Positions 7,656-16,901 are shown, numbered from the stretch's first letter. The stretch: DNA of 64,000 nt from JBFYTX01 sp963739515 (GCA_963739515.1 CAVUAO010000002.1:62001-126000), one strand, 5' to 3'. Made by a program: numbers and translations. Notes: a model not told the origin generated them from the letters alone.

Positions 7656-9032
7656 GTGAAAACGTCATCGGTGGCCAGTAAAACCCGTACCACCCCCTCT
7701 ACTACCAGAATGACAATGGAAACCATGTCCCGGAACGAAGCTGAAGAACCTCCCAGTAAAACTCTAATCGCCAAAAATATCGATGACGAGCCCCCCGGTA
7801 AAAGCCTTACCGGAAGATATAGACTGTTCGGGAACGTCCCGGACAGCTCTTGGCATGATTGGAAGTGGCACTTCCGTAACCGCATCACCACCGTTGACCA
7901 GCTCAGCCGGCTGGTACCGCTATCGACTGAGGAAAAAGCGCAAATCGAAATGGTTTGCCAGCGTTATCCTCTCGCCATCACGCCTTACTACCTGTCGCTC
8001 ATTGACCCCTCCGACCCCAACGACCCCGTGAGGAAACAAGCCATACCTTCCATCCTGGAAATTTCCATGAGCGATATAGGATTGGAAGACCCCCTGGCGG
8101 AAAAAGAAGACTCGGTGGTCCCCGGCCTGGTGCACCGCTACCCGGATAGGGTGTTGATGGTCCTCACCGATATCTGCCCCATGCTCTGCCGTCACTGCAC
8201 CCGCAAGAGGGAATGGCGGCATGGTGGCTGGGTGCGCCCCTGGAGCGAAATCGAAGCCATGCTGGGTTACCTGCGCCGGAACACGAAAGTCAGGGATGTC
8301 ATCATCTCCGGAGGCGACCCGCTGACGCTTGCCACGGCTCACCTGGAGAACATCATCGCCAGGATACGGGAAATCAAACACATCGAAATCATCCGTATCG
8401 GCAGCCGGTTCCCCGTGGTGCTGCCGCAGCGTATTGACGCCGAGCTCTGCGACATGCTTTCGCGGCACGGCCCCATCTGGCTCAATACTCACTTTAACCA
8501 CCCCCGTGAGATCACGCCGGAATCCGCCGCTGCCTGCGACCGCCTGCTGCGGGCCGGCGTGCCGGTCAATAACCAGACAGTGCTGCTGCGCGGCATCAAC
8601 GACAGCGTCCAGACGCAGCTGAAGCTCTGCCAGGGCTTACTGAAAATAAAAGTGCGTCCTTACTACCTCTTCCAGTGTGACGAGGTGCAGGGGACGGAGC
8701 ATCTCCGAACCTCGGTGGACGTCGGCATAAAAATTATTGAAGGAATGCGCGGGCATACCTCCGGTTTGGCCGTACCTAACTTCGTCGTCGACTTGGTCAA
8801 CGGCGGTGGCAAAGTGCCCCTGCAGCCCAACTACGTGCTTTCGATGACCAAGGACGAGTTGCTCTTGAAAAACTACGAGGGCAAAGTCTTCCGTTATCGC
8901 AATCCTAATTCGTCGGTCCGCCGCGACAATGTCGGGGCGCCGGTCAGCGGCGTCGTGGATAGCCTGCTGGCGGATGCTGACCTCCCGGTGAAAACTGAAG
9001 GAGAGGTAGATGCGGATCGGGTTATCGTTTGA
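7656..9032 (+). CDS. Lysine 2,3-aminomutase-like radical SAM enzyme (KamA family)
   Basis: This 458-aa enzyme probably turns L-lysine into L-beta-lysine using PLP, SAM and a [4Fe-4S] cluster. The radical SAM cysteines are C174-x3-C178-x2-C181. The FQCDEVQGTEH and FVVDLVNGGGKVP blocks keep both Asp residues that bind the lysine side-chain amine in the clostridial enzyme and the PLP lysine; glutamate 2,3-aminomutases change those Asp residues (from memory of the family). The first 50 residues are a poorly conserved Ser/Thr/Pro-rich extension. GTG start at 7656 after AAAGGAG, with ATGs slightly downstream. It overlaps the next gene by 23 bp, so it is operonic with the ATP-grasp genes. Confidence 0.88.
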   Translation: MKTSSVASKTRTTPSTTRMTMETMSRNEAEEPPSKTLIAKNIDDEPPGKSLTGRYRLFGNVPDSSWHDWKWHFRNRITTVDQLSRLVPLSTEEKAQIEMVCQRYPLAITPYYLSLIDPSDPNDPVRKQAIPSILEISMSDIGLEDPLAEKEDSVVPGLVHRYPDRVLMVLTDICPMLCRHCTRKREWRHGGWVRPWSEIEAMLGYLRRNTKVRDVIISGGDPLTLATAHLENIIARIREIKHIEIIRIGSRFPVVLPQRIDAELCDMLSRHGPIWLNTHFNHPREITPESAAACDRLLRAGVPVNNQTVLLRGINDSVQTQLKLCQGLLKIKVRPYYLFQCDEVQGTEHLRTSVDVGIKIIEGMRGHTSGLAVPNFVVDLVNGGGKVPLQPNYVLSMTKDELLLKNYEGKVFRYRNPNSSVRRDNVGAPVSGVVDSLLADADLPVKTEGEVDADRVIV

Positions 9033-10011
9033 CCTTAAAGCGGCGGTAGAAGGCCATCTCGCCGTCGAAGATGCGCTGGAAGAATATGATTCTCCGGAAA
9101 CGGTGGAGATGATATCGGCGGCCCTGGCGTCGCAGGGTCACACCGTCGTCCGTCTGGGCGGCGGCAAACACTTTCTCGATAATATCCGCCGCGAGAGTGT
9201 TGACCTCGTCTTTAACATCGCCGAAGGCCGCGGTACTTATCGCAGTCGCGAGGCCCAGGTGCCGGCCGTCCTGGAAATGCTGGATATTCCCTTTACCGGC
9301 TCCGACCCTCTGACCCTGGCGGTCTGCCTGGACAAGCCGCTGACCAAGAAGCTGATGGCGGCGGAAGGTATCCGCACGCCCGACTGGTTCGTTATCGCCG
9401 GTGAGGCGGAGCTGCGCCGCGCGCCCTGGCATAACCTGAAATTCCCCGTCATCATCAAGCCGGCAGCGGAGGGCTCAAGCAAGGGCATTCGTCTGACATC
9501 GCTGGCGCATAACGTCCCCCAGGCGGAAGACGAGGCCCGCCGGATTTTCCAGGGCTACCGCCAGCCGGTCATGGCGGAGGAGTTCATCAGCGGCGACGAG
9601 GTCACTGTGGGGATAACCGGAAACTCGCCGCCCAAAATCGTCGGCATGATGCGCGTCGTCCCCAAGAAACCGGTCGAGCATTTCGTCTACTCGCTGGAAG
9701 TGAAACGCGACTACGTAAACCTCGTGGACTACGAGTGCCCCGCCCGGCTGCCGCGGCGTACCCTCGATACGATGGAGCTTTTCGCTCTGAGAGCCTTTAA
9801 GATGCTGGGCTGCCGGGACTTTTCCCGCATCGACTTCCGGGTCGGCCTGGACGGCACGCCTTACTTTATCGAAATCAATCCGCTGCCCGGACTGGGGAGC
9901 TATAGCGACCTCGTTATCATGGCTCAGATGCTCGGGTGGACTTATGAGGCGTTAATCGGCGCGGTGCTCGATGCCGCTTTAAAGAGGTACCCGCAATGTG
10001 TGCGCGTATAG
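9010..10011 (+). CDS. ATP-grasp ligase, D-Ala-D-Ala ligase-like (1)
   Basis: This 333-aa ATP-grasp enzyme has the D-alanine-D-alanine ligase plan: N-terminal domain to about residue 95, ATP-binding FPVIIKPAAEGSSKGI, VMAEEFISGDE, and the metal-binding IEINPLPGLGS near the end. Family members join a carboxylate, activated as acyl phosphate, to an amine. No murein genes are in this window and the gene is wedged between an aminomutase and a second ATP-grasp ligase with overlaps of 23 and 16 bp, so a role in building a small peptide or amide from the aminomutase product is more likely than cell-wall synthesis. That is inference. Confidence 0.85.
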   Translation: MRIGLSFDLKAAVEGHLAVEDALEEYDSPETVEMISAALASQGHTVVRLGGGKHFLDNIRRESVDLVFNIAEGRGTYRSREAQVPAVLEMLDIPFTGSDPLTLAVCLDKPLTKKLMAAEGIRTPDWFVIAGEAELRRAPWHNLKFPVIIKPAAEGSSKGIRLTSLAHNVPQAEDEARRIFQGYRQPVMAEEFISGDEVTVGITGNSPPKIVGMMRVVPKKPVEHFVYSLEVKRDYVNLVDYECPARLPRRTLDTMELFALRAFKMLGCRDFSRIDFRVGLDGTPYFIEINPLPGLGSYSDLVIMAQMLGWTYEALIGAVLDAALKRYPQCVRV

Positions 10012-11075
10012 CCGTTGTCTATAACGAGCCGAACCCGTCGCGTTACGACCGTACCAATGAGCAAAAGGCGGTCATCGGTGTCCTTGAGGCGGTGGAAGCG
10101 GTCCGCGCTTCGATAGTTGAGCTCGGGTACGAGGTCGTCCTCCTGCCGCTGGTGCCGCCCTTTAAGACCGCCCGGCAAAAGCTGGCCGCGCTGGATGTCG
10201 CGCTGGTCTTCAACCTTTTCGAGGGTTTTTGCGGCGAGCCGGAAACGGAAGCCCTGGTGCCGGAAGCCCTGGACGAGTTGGGCATACCTTTTACCGGCTG
10301 TCGGACCTCGGTGCTCCGCCTGGCTCTTGATAAAGCCAAGGTCAAGGTGCTGCTCCAGGCCGCCGGCATCCCTACCGCGGACTTCCAGCTTCTTAATCCC
10401 GATACTCTCTCCACGTTCCGGCTCGAATTTCCCTGTATTGTTAAGCCCCGCGCCGAGGATGCCAGTCACGGCATTACCGCGGACAGCGTTGTGCGGGACT
10501 TTGAATCTCTCGCCAGGCAGGTCAGGGTTGTGTCCGAATCTTACGGCGGCAGTGCCCTGGTGGAAAAGTTTATTGGCGGGCGGGAGTTTAACGCCACCGT
10601 GATGGGCAACGAAAAGTGTATTGTGTTGCCCGTGTCTGAAATCGTCTATTCGCTAGCCCCGGACGTGCCCCGCATATTGAGCTTTGAAGCTAAGTGGGAG
10701 GAGGACAGCGTTTATTTCAAGGGTACCAAGGTTGTTTGCCCGGCGCCCATAAGAGCCGCGGAGTGGGATTATATCGCCGCGACGGCCCTGGCGTCTTATA
10801 ATTTGCTCGATTGCACCGGCTATGCCCGGGTGGATATGCGCATGGATGAAGCGGGAAAACTTAATGTGATGGAAGTCAATCCTAACCCGGATATCTCTCC
10901 AGGGACCGGCGCGGCCCGTCAGGCCCTGGCGGCCGGCATGAATTACGCGCAGTTTGTGGATAGAATTGTGAAACTGGCTCTGGAGAGGAAAGAATATGAC
11001 CATCGGAATCCGCGCCATGGTCGCCGGGGACAAACCGGCGCTGATGCGAATACTGCGGCATACGCCCGAATTTAA
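9996..11075 (+). CDS. ATP-grasp ligase, D-Ala-D-Ala ligase-like (2)
   Basis: This 359-aa ATP-grasp enzyme is a diverged companion of the previous one: FPCIVKPRAEDASHGI (ATP lid), ALVEKFIGGREFN and VMEVNPNPDISPGTG (metal ligands). It overlaps its upstream neighbour by 16 bp. Its last 27 or so residues (after LALERKE) are Arg/Gly-rich and read through the start of the next gene for 80 bp; another frame has a stop overlapping that ATG as ATGA, so a one-base indel near 10990 may have extended the real end. Two unlike ligases in a row suggest two successive amide bonds or two carboxyl/amine pairs. Confidence 0.83.
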   Translation: MCARIAVVYNEPNPSRYDRTNEQKAVIGVLEAVEAVRASIVELGYEVVLLPLVPPFKTARQKLAALDVALVFNLFEGFCGEPETEALVPEALDELGIPFTGCRTSVLRLALDKAKVKVLLQAAGIPTADFQLLNPDTLSTFRLEFPCIVKPRAEDASHGITADSVVRDFESLARQVRVVSESYGGSALVEKFIGGREFNATVMGNEKCIVLPVSEIVYSLAPDVPRILSFEAKWEEDSVYFKGTKVVCPAPIRAAEWDYIAATALASYNLLDCTGYARVDMRMDEAGKLNVMEVNPNPDISPGTGAARQALAAGMNYAQFVDRIVKLALERKEYDHRNPRHGRRGQTGADANTAAYARI

Positions 11076-11472
11076 GCCTTTCGAGGTGGCGGTGGCGGAG
11101 GAGGTCATTGACGCCTATCTTGCCGACCCCATTGGTACCGGTTACTTTACCCTGGTCGCTGAGGACGACGGCAAAATCGCGGGCTACGTCTGTTATGGAG
11201 AAACGCCTTGCACCGTGGGCACCTGGGATATCTTCTGGATAGCCGTCGACCGGACAAAAAGGGGAAGGGGCATCGGCAAAATCCTTTCGGAAAAGGCGGA
11301 AGCGGCGATTAAACAGGCCGGGGGCAGGCTGGCGGTCATTGAGACCTCCTCGACCCCTCTGTATGAAAATACCCGGCGTTTTTACCTCGGCCGCGGCTAT
11401 GAGAACGTCGCCCGCATCCCGGATTTCTATTCCCCCGGCGACGATAAACTTATTCTCCTGAAGAAGCTATAA
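10996..11472 (+). CDS. GNAT-family N-acetyltransferase
   Basis: This 158-aa single-domain GNAT has the acetyl-CoA pyrophosphate loop RGRGIG near residues 93-98 and the Tyr/Phe-rich C-terminal half (FYLGRGYE). The ATG at 10996 follows GAGAGGAAAG. Beta-lysine N-acetyltransferase (AblB) is a known partner of lysine aminomutase in osmolyte synthesis, but that protein is longer; this one is generic in length, so the acceptor may be the ligated product rather than free beta-lysine. It closes the four-gene overlapping set. Confidence 0.85.
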   Translation: MTIGIRAMVAGDKPALMRILRHTPEFKPFEVAVAEEVIDAYLADPIGTGYFTLVAEDDGKIAGYVCYGETPCTVGTWDIFWIAVDRTKRGRGIGKILSEKAEAAIKQAGGRLAVIETSSTPLYENTRRFYLGRGYENVARIPDFYSPGDDKLILLKKL

Positions 11473-11514
11473 TAATATTAGCCGGAATTCCAGCCTGGGA
11501 GGGGATACTTTAGC

Positions 11515-12111
11515 GTGTCCTGGCAAAATTTCGTTTTGACCTTCGTGCCCCTGTTCATCGTTATCGATGCCTTCGGCAATCTGCCCTTCGTCATCACCAT
11601 GGGCGAAGGCAGAGATAAATCGGAACGCCGCCGCATGGTCCATATCGCCGTCATCACCGCGACCATCGTCGGGCTGGTCTTCCTTTTCTTCGGACGTTTT
11701 ATCCTGGACGTGATGAATATCTCCGTCGGCTCTTTCGCCATCGCCGGCGGCATTATCCTGCTGGTGCTCTCGATTAACTACATGATCAGCGGCCACATGG
11801 TCACGACCATTAAAGAAGAGATGGTGGCGGTCGTGCCCATCGGCACCCCGCTGACGGTCGGCCCGGCCACCATCACCACCCTGATTATCCTGGCCCTCCA
11901 GTATCCCCTTTATTTGGTCCTCATCTCTTTTGCCCTGAACATGCTGATTACCTGGATTGTCTTCATGTTAAGCCAGCGGATTGGCGCTTTCATGGGGCAG
12001 GGCGGTATCAGGGCGGTCTCGCGGGTCTTCTCCCTGCTGCTCGCTGCCATCGCCGTGAGCATGGTGATCCACGGGCTAAATCTCGTTGGCATCATCAACG
12101 CGACAGGCTAG
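11515..12111 (+). CDS. MarC-family integral membrane protein
   Basis: This 198-aa protein has six hydrophobic segments and MarC/UPF0056 hallmarks (VPLFIVIDAFGNLPFVI at the start, GTPLTVGPATITTLI in the middle). The family was first tied to multiple antibiotic resistance but has no settled transport substrate; amino-acid export has been proposed for relatives. GTG start at 11515 after GGGAGGGG. It lies 42 bp after the acetyltransferase gene in the same direction, so it could export the product of that cluster, though it could equally be independent. Confidence 0.88.
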   Translation: MSWQNFVLTFVPLFIVIDAFGNLPFVITMGEGRDKSERRRMVHIAVITATIVGLVFLFFGRFILDVMNISVGSFAIAGGIILLVLSINYMISGHMVTTIKEEMVAVVPIGTPLTVGPATITTLIILALQYPLYLVLISFALNMLITWIVFMLSQRIGAFMGQGGIRAVSRVFSLLLAAIAVSMVIHGLNLVGIINATG

Positions 12112-12176
12112 ATGACATCTTTTAATTTCGTTCCTGCTATAATCTAATGCGGTTGTATGGCATGAGTTAGCCTTCG

Positions 12177-13415
12177 ATGATTTCCATAATTACCCTGGCG
12201 GTGGTTTTTCTGCTTATCGCCGTGCGCCGGGTCGGCAATATCAGGCTCCGGATATGGCAGATTATGCTCCTGGGGGCGCTGGTCGTTCTCGTTACCCGGG
12301 AAATATCCCCTTTAAATGCCCTCAAGGCGATCAATATCGACGTGATGCTTTTCCTTTTCGGCGTTTTCACCATCGGCCAGGCGATGGAGGACAGCGGCTA
12401 TCTCGGCCACCTGGCTTACCGCTTTTTCGGGAAGGCCCATTCCCTGAACTCTTTGGTGCTCCTGATACTTTTCGGCGTGGGTCTGCTCTCGGCGTTGCTT
12501 TTAAACGACACCCTGGCTATCATCGGCACGCCCGTGGTACTGTCTCTCGCCGGCCGGAACAATACCCAGCCCAAAATCCTGCTGCTTTCCCTGGCTTTCG
12601 CCGTAACCATCGGCAGCGTGATGAGTCCCATCGGCAATCCCCAGAATTTGCTGATAGCCATCCATGGCAACGTGACCAACCCTTTCGTAACTTTCTTTAA
12701 ATACCTCATACTGCCCACTTTGTTGAACTTGGCGATCGCTTACGGTCTATTGAGACTATTCTACCGTAAACATTTTGGCGGTCAGCCTGCGGTGCAATCT
12801 GAAGAGCCGATAAAGGACGTCCGGTTGGCCAATCTTGCCAGGATTTCTTTGGTCATGCTGGTCGTTCTGGTGCTGGTCAAGATATTGATGGTGTTTATCG
12901 CGCCAAACATCGATTTCAAGCTGACCTATATCGCCCTGGCGGCGGCTTTACCCATTTTTGTCTTTATTCCCCGCCGCCCCGGCATATTGAAACGGCTCGA
13001 CTGGTTTACCCTGATTTTCTTTGCCGCGATGTTCGTCCTGATGCAGAGCGTCTGGGACTCCGGCTATTTCCAGAGGGCGATTGCTTCCACGAACATTAAT
13101 TTGAATTCGACGGGCATGATTCTGGGGGTGAGCGTTCTGCTGAGCCAGGTGCTCTCCAACGTCCCCCTGGTGGCGCTCTATTTGCCGGTGCTTTTACAGG
13201 CGGGCGCGGCGACTACCCAGATGATGGCGCTGGCGGCGGGGAGCACCATCGCCGGCAACCTCACCATCCTCGGCGCGGCCAGCAATATTATCATTATCCA
13301 GAACGCTGAGAAACGGAGCGGCGCCACTCTGACTTTTCTGGAGTTCGTGAAAATCGGCGTGCCCCTGACCATTTTGAACGTGACGGTCTATTGGCTCTTT
13401 CTGATGATTTTCTGA
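12177..13415 (+). CDS. SLC13/ArsB-type anion:cation transporter
   Basis: This 412-aa polytopic protein (about 11 hydrophobic segments) has the ion-transporter superfamily pattern: a NDTLAIIGTPVVLSL hairpin, then VTIGSVMSPIGNPQNLLIAI, and a second-half counterpart SNVPLVALYLPVLL and GNLTILGAASNIIII. ArsB, NhaD and dicarboxylate carriers share this layout. A TATAAT box at 12138-12143 suggests its own promoter. The solute could be arsenite, a dicarboxylate or another anion; no arsenic genes adjoin it. Confidence 0.82.
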   Translation: MISIITLAVVFLLIAVRRVGNIRLRIWQIMLLGALVVLVTREISPLNALKAINIDVMLFLFGVFTIGQAMEDSGYLGHLAYRFFGKAHSLNSLVLLILFGVGLLSALLLNDTLAIIGTPVVLSLAGRNNTQPKILLLSLAFAVTIGSVMSPIGNPQNLLIAIHGNVTNPFVTFFKYLILPTLLNLAIAYGLLRLFYRKHFGGQPAVQSEEPIKDVRLANLARISLVMLVVLVLVKILMVFIAPNIDFKLTYIALAAALPIFVFIPRRPGILKRLDWFTLIFFAAMFVLMQSVWDSGYFQRAIASTNINLNSTGMILGVSVLLSQVLSNVPLVALYLPVLLQAGAATTQMMALAAGSTIAGNLTILGAASNIIIIQNAEKRSGATLTFLEFVKIGVPLTILNVTVYWLFLMIF

Positions 13416-13428
13416 ATCGATTGATTCT

Positions 13429-14253
13429 TCAGGCCGGCAGGTTTTTCAGGAAATCGAAAAGAGCGGCTTTATACTCCCCGAAATTATCGCGGCGGATATT
13501 GTGGGTCGTGCCTTTAATCTGTACCCATTTGAAGGGCTGTTTTGATTTCCAGAGCTTAGCGGCGTTGACGGCTACTTCTGGTGTCACGATGCCTTGTTCG
13601 GCAATAATGAGGAGGGTGGGGCACTTTATTTGCGGCACCAGCTCGGAGTAATGGTGCTCGTTAACGATAGGGTATTGGAATAATTCGACATCGAATTGCT
13701 GCTTGGCTCTGGCCCAGGGGAGTCTTTCTTCCTCCGGCCACTGGGGGTCGCTCTTGCGGCTTTCCTGGAGGATACCTTCCAGAGTCAGTTTGCGGAGGCC
13801 CGTCAGCCACTTTACCCTGGCGGCCCCTTCCTTTCTCGCTGCCTCGGCCTCTGCGGCGTTAGCTGGCGGCTCGCCCCAGGGCGGGTCTTCCAGGATGATG
13901 GCTCTGGGCAGCGAGGGATAGGTGATGGCGATATTCGCGGCGGTGTCGGCTCCCATGGAATGCCCCATGACGAGGGGTTTCTTTAGGCCCAGTTCTCGCG
14001 CCAGCCCGACTATCTGCTTAACAAGTTTTTCGAAATTAAAGCCCTCGCCAAGCCTGTCCGAGAGGCCGTGCCCCGGTAAGTCCGGCATGATAACGTCATA
14101 GCTTTCCGCGAGGGATGACGCTATCCTCGTCCAGCAAAGCCCGTTGTCCGTCGCGCCGTGCAGGAGGATGAAGGGCGGTTTCCTGCCGCCGGTGCGGCAA
14201 TAGTGAATCCTGACGCCATCTACATTGAGATAGCCTTCCGTGTATTTTAACAT
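13429..14253 (-). CDS. Alpha/beta-hydrolase
   Basis: This 274-aa alpha/beta-hydrolase has the oxyanion motif LLHG at 30-33, the nucleophile elbow G97-H-S99-M-G and a likely catalytic His in GTTHNIRRD near the C-terminus. The usual acidic residue region reads LLIIAEQGIVTPE, with Glu where Asp is common. Substrates of such enzymes range from esters to cleaved ring products. It converges with the SLC13 gene (13-bp gap) and is divergent from the SRPBCC gene. A 124-bp AT-rich space lies upstream. Confidence 0.88.
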   Translation of the reverse strand: MLKYTEGYLNVDGVRIHYCRTGGRKPPFILLHGATDNGLCWTRIASSLAESYDVIMPDLPGHGLSDRLGEGFNFEKLVKQIVGLARELGLKKPLVMGHSMGADTAANIAITYPSLPRAIILEDPPWGEPPANAAEAEAARKEGAARVKWLTGLRKLTLEGILQESRKSDPQWPEEERLPWARAKQQFDVELFQYPIVNEHHYSELVPQIKCPTLLIIAEQGIVTPEVAVNAAKLWKSKQPFKWVQIKGTTHNIRRDNFGEYKAALFDFLKNLPA

Positions 14254-14377
14254 GGAGCTCCTTTTATATCGGGATGTTTTATTTTAACTAATCAGTTGTA
14301 TGAAAGTAAATTTGGGAAATATCAGAGAAAAATGCTAGTATATGGCTGGAATCGATAGAAAGTCAGGGAGATGAAGA

Positions 14378-14770
14378 ATGGTAGTTAAAACAATCAGGCA
14401 AACGGTAACGATTAAAGCCGCCCCGCACGATGTCTATGAGGCTTTAATGGACTCGAAGAAGCATTCCCAATTTACCGGCGGCAAGGCGGTCATCAGCCGT
14501 AAAGTCGGCGGTAAATTTACCGCTTATGACGAATATGCCGAAGGCGTCAACCTGGAGCTGGTGCCGGACAAGAAAATCGTACAGTCCTGGCGCGCCAGCG
14601 ATTGGCCGGAAGGCCACTATTCTAAAGCCACCTTCGCTCTTGAGGCAACAGCTGCAGGCACGAAATTAACTTTCACCCAGACGGATATACCGGAAGAGTT
14701 TGCCGCTGACGTGGCTCAAGGGTGGCGGGACTATTACTGGGCGCCCATGAAAGAGATGCTGGAAAAGTAA
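14378..14770 (+). CDS. SRPBCC/AHSA1-like ligand-binding protein
   Basis: This 130-aa protein is a START-like fold of the AHSA1 type (ITIKAAPHDVYEALMDSKKHSQFTGGKA at the start, KATFALEATAAGTKLTFTQ in the middle, WRDYYWAPMKEML at the end). Such proteins bind hydrophobic ligands or act as helpers in polyketide/aromatic metabolism. It is 26 bp ahead of the old-yellow-enzyme gene, so they are likely co-transcribed. Confidence 0.85.
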   Translation: MVVKTIRQTVTIKAAPHDVYEALMDSKKHSQFTGGKAVISRKVGGKFTAYDEYAEGVNLELVPDKKIVQSWRASDWPEGHYSKATFALEATAAGTKLTFTQTDIPEEFAADVAQGWRDYYWAPMKEMLEK

Positions 14771-14796
14771 CATTCTTAAACTGTCAGGAGAAAAAT

Positions 14797-16887
14797 ATGC
14801 CTTCCCCGAAATTCGAAAAGCTTATGGAGCCCGGCCGCATCGGCCCGGTGAAGACCCGTAACCGCATTATCAAGACCGGCGCCGGGACGTTCATGTGGCA
14901 CGAGGATGAGACCCGTATGAACGCGGCTATCCTGGCTTATTACGAGTCGCTGGCCCGGGGCGGCGTCGGGCTTTTGATTGTCGAGTCCCCGACGATTGAC
15001 TACCCTTTGGGCGCGCGCTGGCGGGAGCGCTACCGTATTGACGACGATAAATATATTCAGGGTCTCAGCGAGCTGACACAGATAATCCATAAATACGGCT
15101 GCCCCGCGTTCATGCAGATGAACCACGACGGCCCCTGGCAGCGGGCGCTGCTGGGAAATACGCCTTTCTTCGATGGTCAGCCCATCGCCGCTTCGCCGGT
15201 TACCGTGAAAGCCGCTAACGATTTTCATAACGAAATGCCCCACCCTCTTACCATCCCGGAAATCGAGGTCATTATCGATAAGTTCGCCAGCGCCGCCGTG
15301 CGCGCCCAAAAAGCCGGCTTCGATGGCGTGGATATCAATGCCGCCAGCAGCCACCTGCTGCATAATTTTTTGTCGCCCTTCTGGAACCGGCGCCAGGATA
15401 TCTATGGCGGCACTCTCGAAAACCGGGCGCGTTTTGTGACCTCCATCGTCAAAGAGATTAAAAAACGTCTGGGCAAGGACTTCCCGGTATCCGTTTGCAT
15501 AAATGCCAGGGAATACGGCCGACTCGCCGGTATTTCCGATGATAAGTGCCTGACGGTGGCCGACGCTAAAGGGACGGCGCGTTTGCTGGAGGCGGCCGGC
15601 GCCGATGCCATCCACGTGCGCAGCCACTGGCTGGGCTACCACGTCGGCGGTTATCTCCCCGACCTGCTTTTCTATCCGGAGCCGCCCATCCCTTTAAAAT
15701 CTTTCCCGAAAGAATATCACGCGCGTCGGCGCGGTCGGGCGTGGAACGTCGAGTTCGCCGCCGGCATCAAGCAGGCGGTCTCTATTCCGGTGATGGTGGT
15801 CGCCAAGCTCGACCCCGTCCTGGGGGAAAACGCCCTGCGGGAAGGCAAAGCTGACTTTATTGCCATGACCCGGCGCCTTCAGGCCGACCCCGACCTCCCC
15901 AACAAGGTCGCCGCCGGTAAATGGGAGGATATTGCCCCCTGCACCGCCTGTGAAAACTGCCTGGGGAGCCGGCGCTGTCGCATCAATGCCTTCATGGGCA
16001 AAGAGTATAATACCGTCGCAAAAGCGACTAACAAGAAAAAGGTTTTAGTGGTCGGGGCAGGCCCGGCCGGGCTTGAGGCCGCCAGGGTGGCCGCATTGCG
16101 TGGCCATGACGTTGCCCTTTACGATAAGCTGAACCGCGTCGGAGGGTTGTTGCCCATTGCCGCGATGGTCAAGGGCACCGAGCTTGAAGACCTGCCGGCG
16201 ATGGTCCACTATTTTAGGCGTCAGTTGAAAAAACTGGACGTTAAAATAAACCTTGGCCAAGAGGTAAATTCGGCCATTATCGACCAGGTCAAGCCGGATG
16301 TGGTTATCCTCGCTACCGGCGGCACGCCGGCTATGCCGGAGATAAAAGGCATCGGTGGCCGGAACGTCGTCAGTAACGCTGCCCTCCACCGCAAACTCAA
16401 GTTTTATCTGCGTTTTTTCAGTCCGCAGGCCCTCCGCTGGCTGACGCGCTTTTATCTGCCGGTCGGCAAGAGGGTGGTGATTATCGGCGGCAGTCTGCAC
16501 GGCTGTGAGCTTGGCGAGTTCCTCGCCCGGCGGGGCCGGCAGGTCACTATCGTGGAAAAATCGGCTACGTTGGGGCAGGGGATGGTAGACGTCATCCAGG
16601 CTTACCTGTTCGACTGGTTTCGCAAGAAGGCCGTGACCCTCATTAGCGGGGTGAAAGAGTACGTGGAAATCACGGACAAAGGCTTGACGATAGTTAATCA
16701 AGAGGGTGAAAAGCAGACCATCCCCGCCGATACTGTTATCCCCGCCCTTCCCCTTTCTCCCGATTTGAAACTTTACGAAAGTCTCAAAGGCAAAGTATCG
16801 GAAATTTATGCCATCGGCGATTGTATCGAGCCGCTTCTGATTGCCGATGCTGTCAGCAAGGGTATGGAAACCGCCCGAAATATCTAG
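14797..16887 (+). CDS. Old-yellow-enzyme / 2,4-dienoyl-CoA reductase family flavoprotein
   Basis: This 696-aa enzyme has the three-part layout of 2,4-dienoyl-CoA reductase and trimethylamine dehydrogenase: an FMN TIM barrel (residues 1-370), a [4Fe-4S] site C382-x2-C385-x2-C388-x5-C394, and an FAD/NAD domain starting KKVLVVGAGPAGLEAARV. Electrons pass NAD(P)H-FAD-FeS-FMN to an activated C=C bond. ATG 14797 follows AGGAG; the frame extends further upstream but lacks a better site. It is followed within 14 bp by the first of three cupin genes, which may share its substrate. The exact enone or dienoyl substrate is unknown. Confidence 0.88.
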   Translation: MPSPKFEKLMEPGRIGPVKTRNRIIKTGAGTFMWHEDETRMNAAILAYYESLARGGVGLLIVESPTIDYPLGARWRERYRIDDDKYIQGLSELTQIIHKYGCPAFMQMNHDGPWQRALLGNTPFFDGQPIAASPVTVKAANDFHNEMPHPLTIPEIEVIIDKFASAAVRAQKAGFDGVDINAASSHLLHNFLSPFWNRRQDIYGGTLENRARFVTSIVKEIKKRLGKDFPVSVCINAREYGRLAGISDDKCLTVADAKGTARLLEAAGADAIHVRSHWLGYHVGGYLPDLLFYPEPPIPLKSFPKEYHARRRGRAWNVEFAAGIKQAVSIPVMVVAKLDPVLGENALREGKADFIAMTRRLQADPDLPNKVAAGKWEDIAPCTACENCLGSRRCRINAFMGKEYNTVAKATNKKKVLVVGAGPAGLEAARVAALRGHDVALYDKLNRVGGLLPIAAMVKGTELEDLPAMVHYFRRQLKKLDVKINLGQEVNSAIIDQVKPDVVILATGGTPAMPEIKGIGGRNVVSNAALHRKLKFYLRFFSPQALRWLTRFYLPVGKRVVIIGGSLHGCELGEFLARRGRQVTIVEKSATLGQGMVDVIQAYLFDWFRKKAVTLISGVKEYVEITDKGLTIVNQEGEKQTIPADTVIPALPLSPDLKLYESLKGKVSEIYAIGDCIEPLLIADAVSKGMETARNI

Positions 16888-16901
16888 AAGGAGCGCCAGT
16901 A

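Noticed and set aside
9010..11075. The two ATP-grasp genes as ddl cell-wall genes
   Set aside because: Context is an aminomutase and acetyltransferase, and the division cluster lacks all mur genes; a wall role was not supported.
12177..13415. Arsenite efflux pump (arsB)
   Set aside because: The fold is shared with other anion carriers and no ars genes are near, so the specific name was not used.
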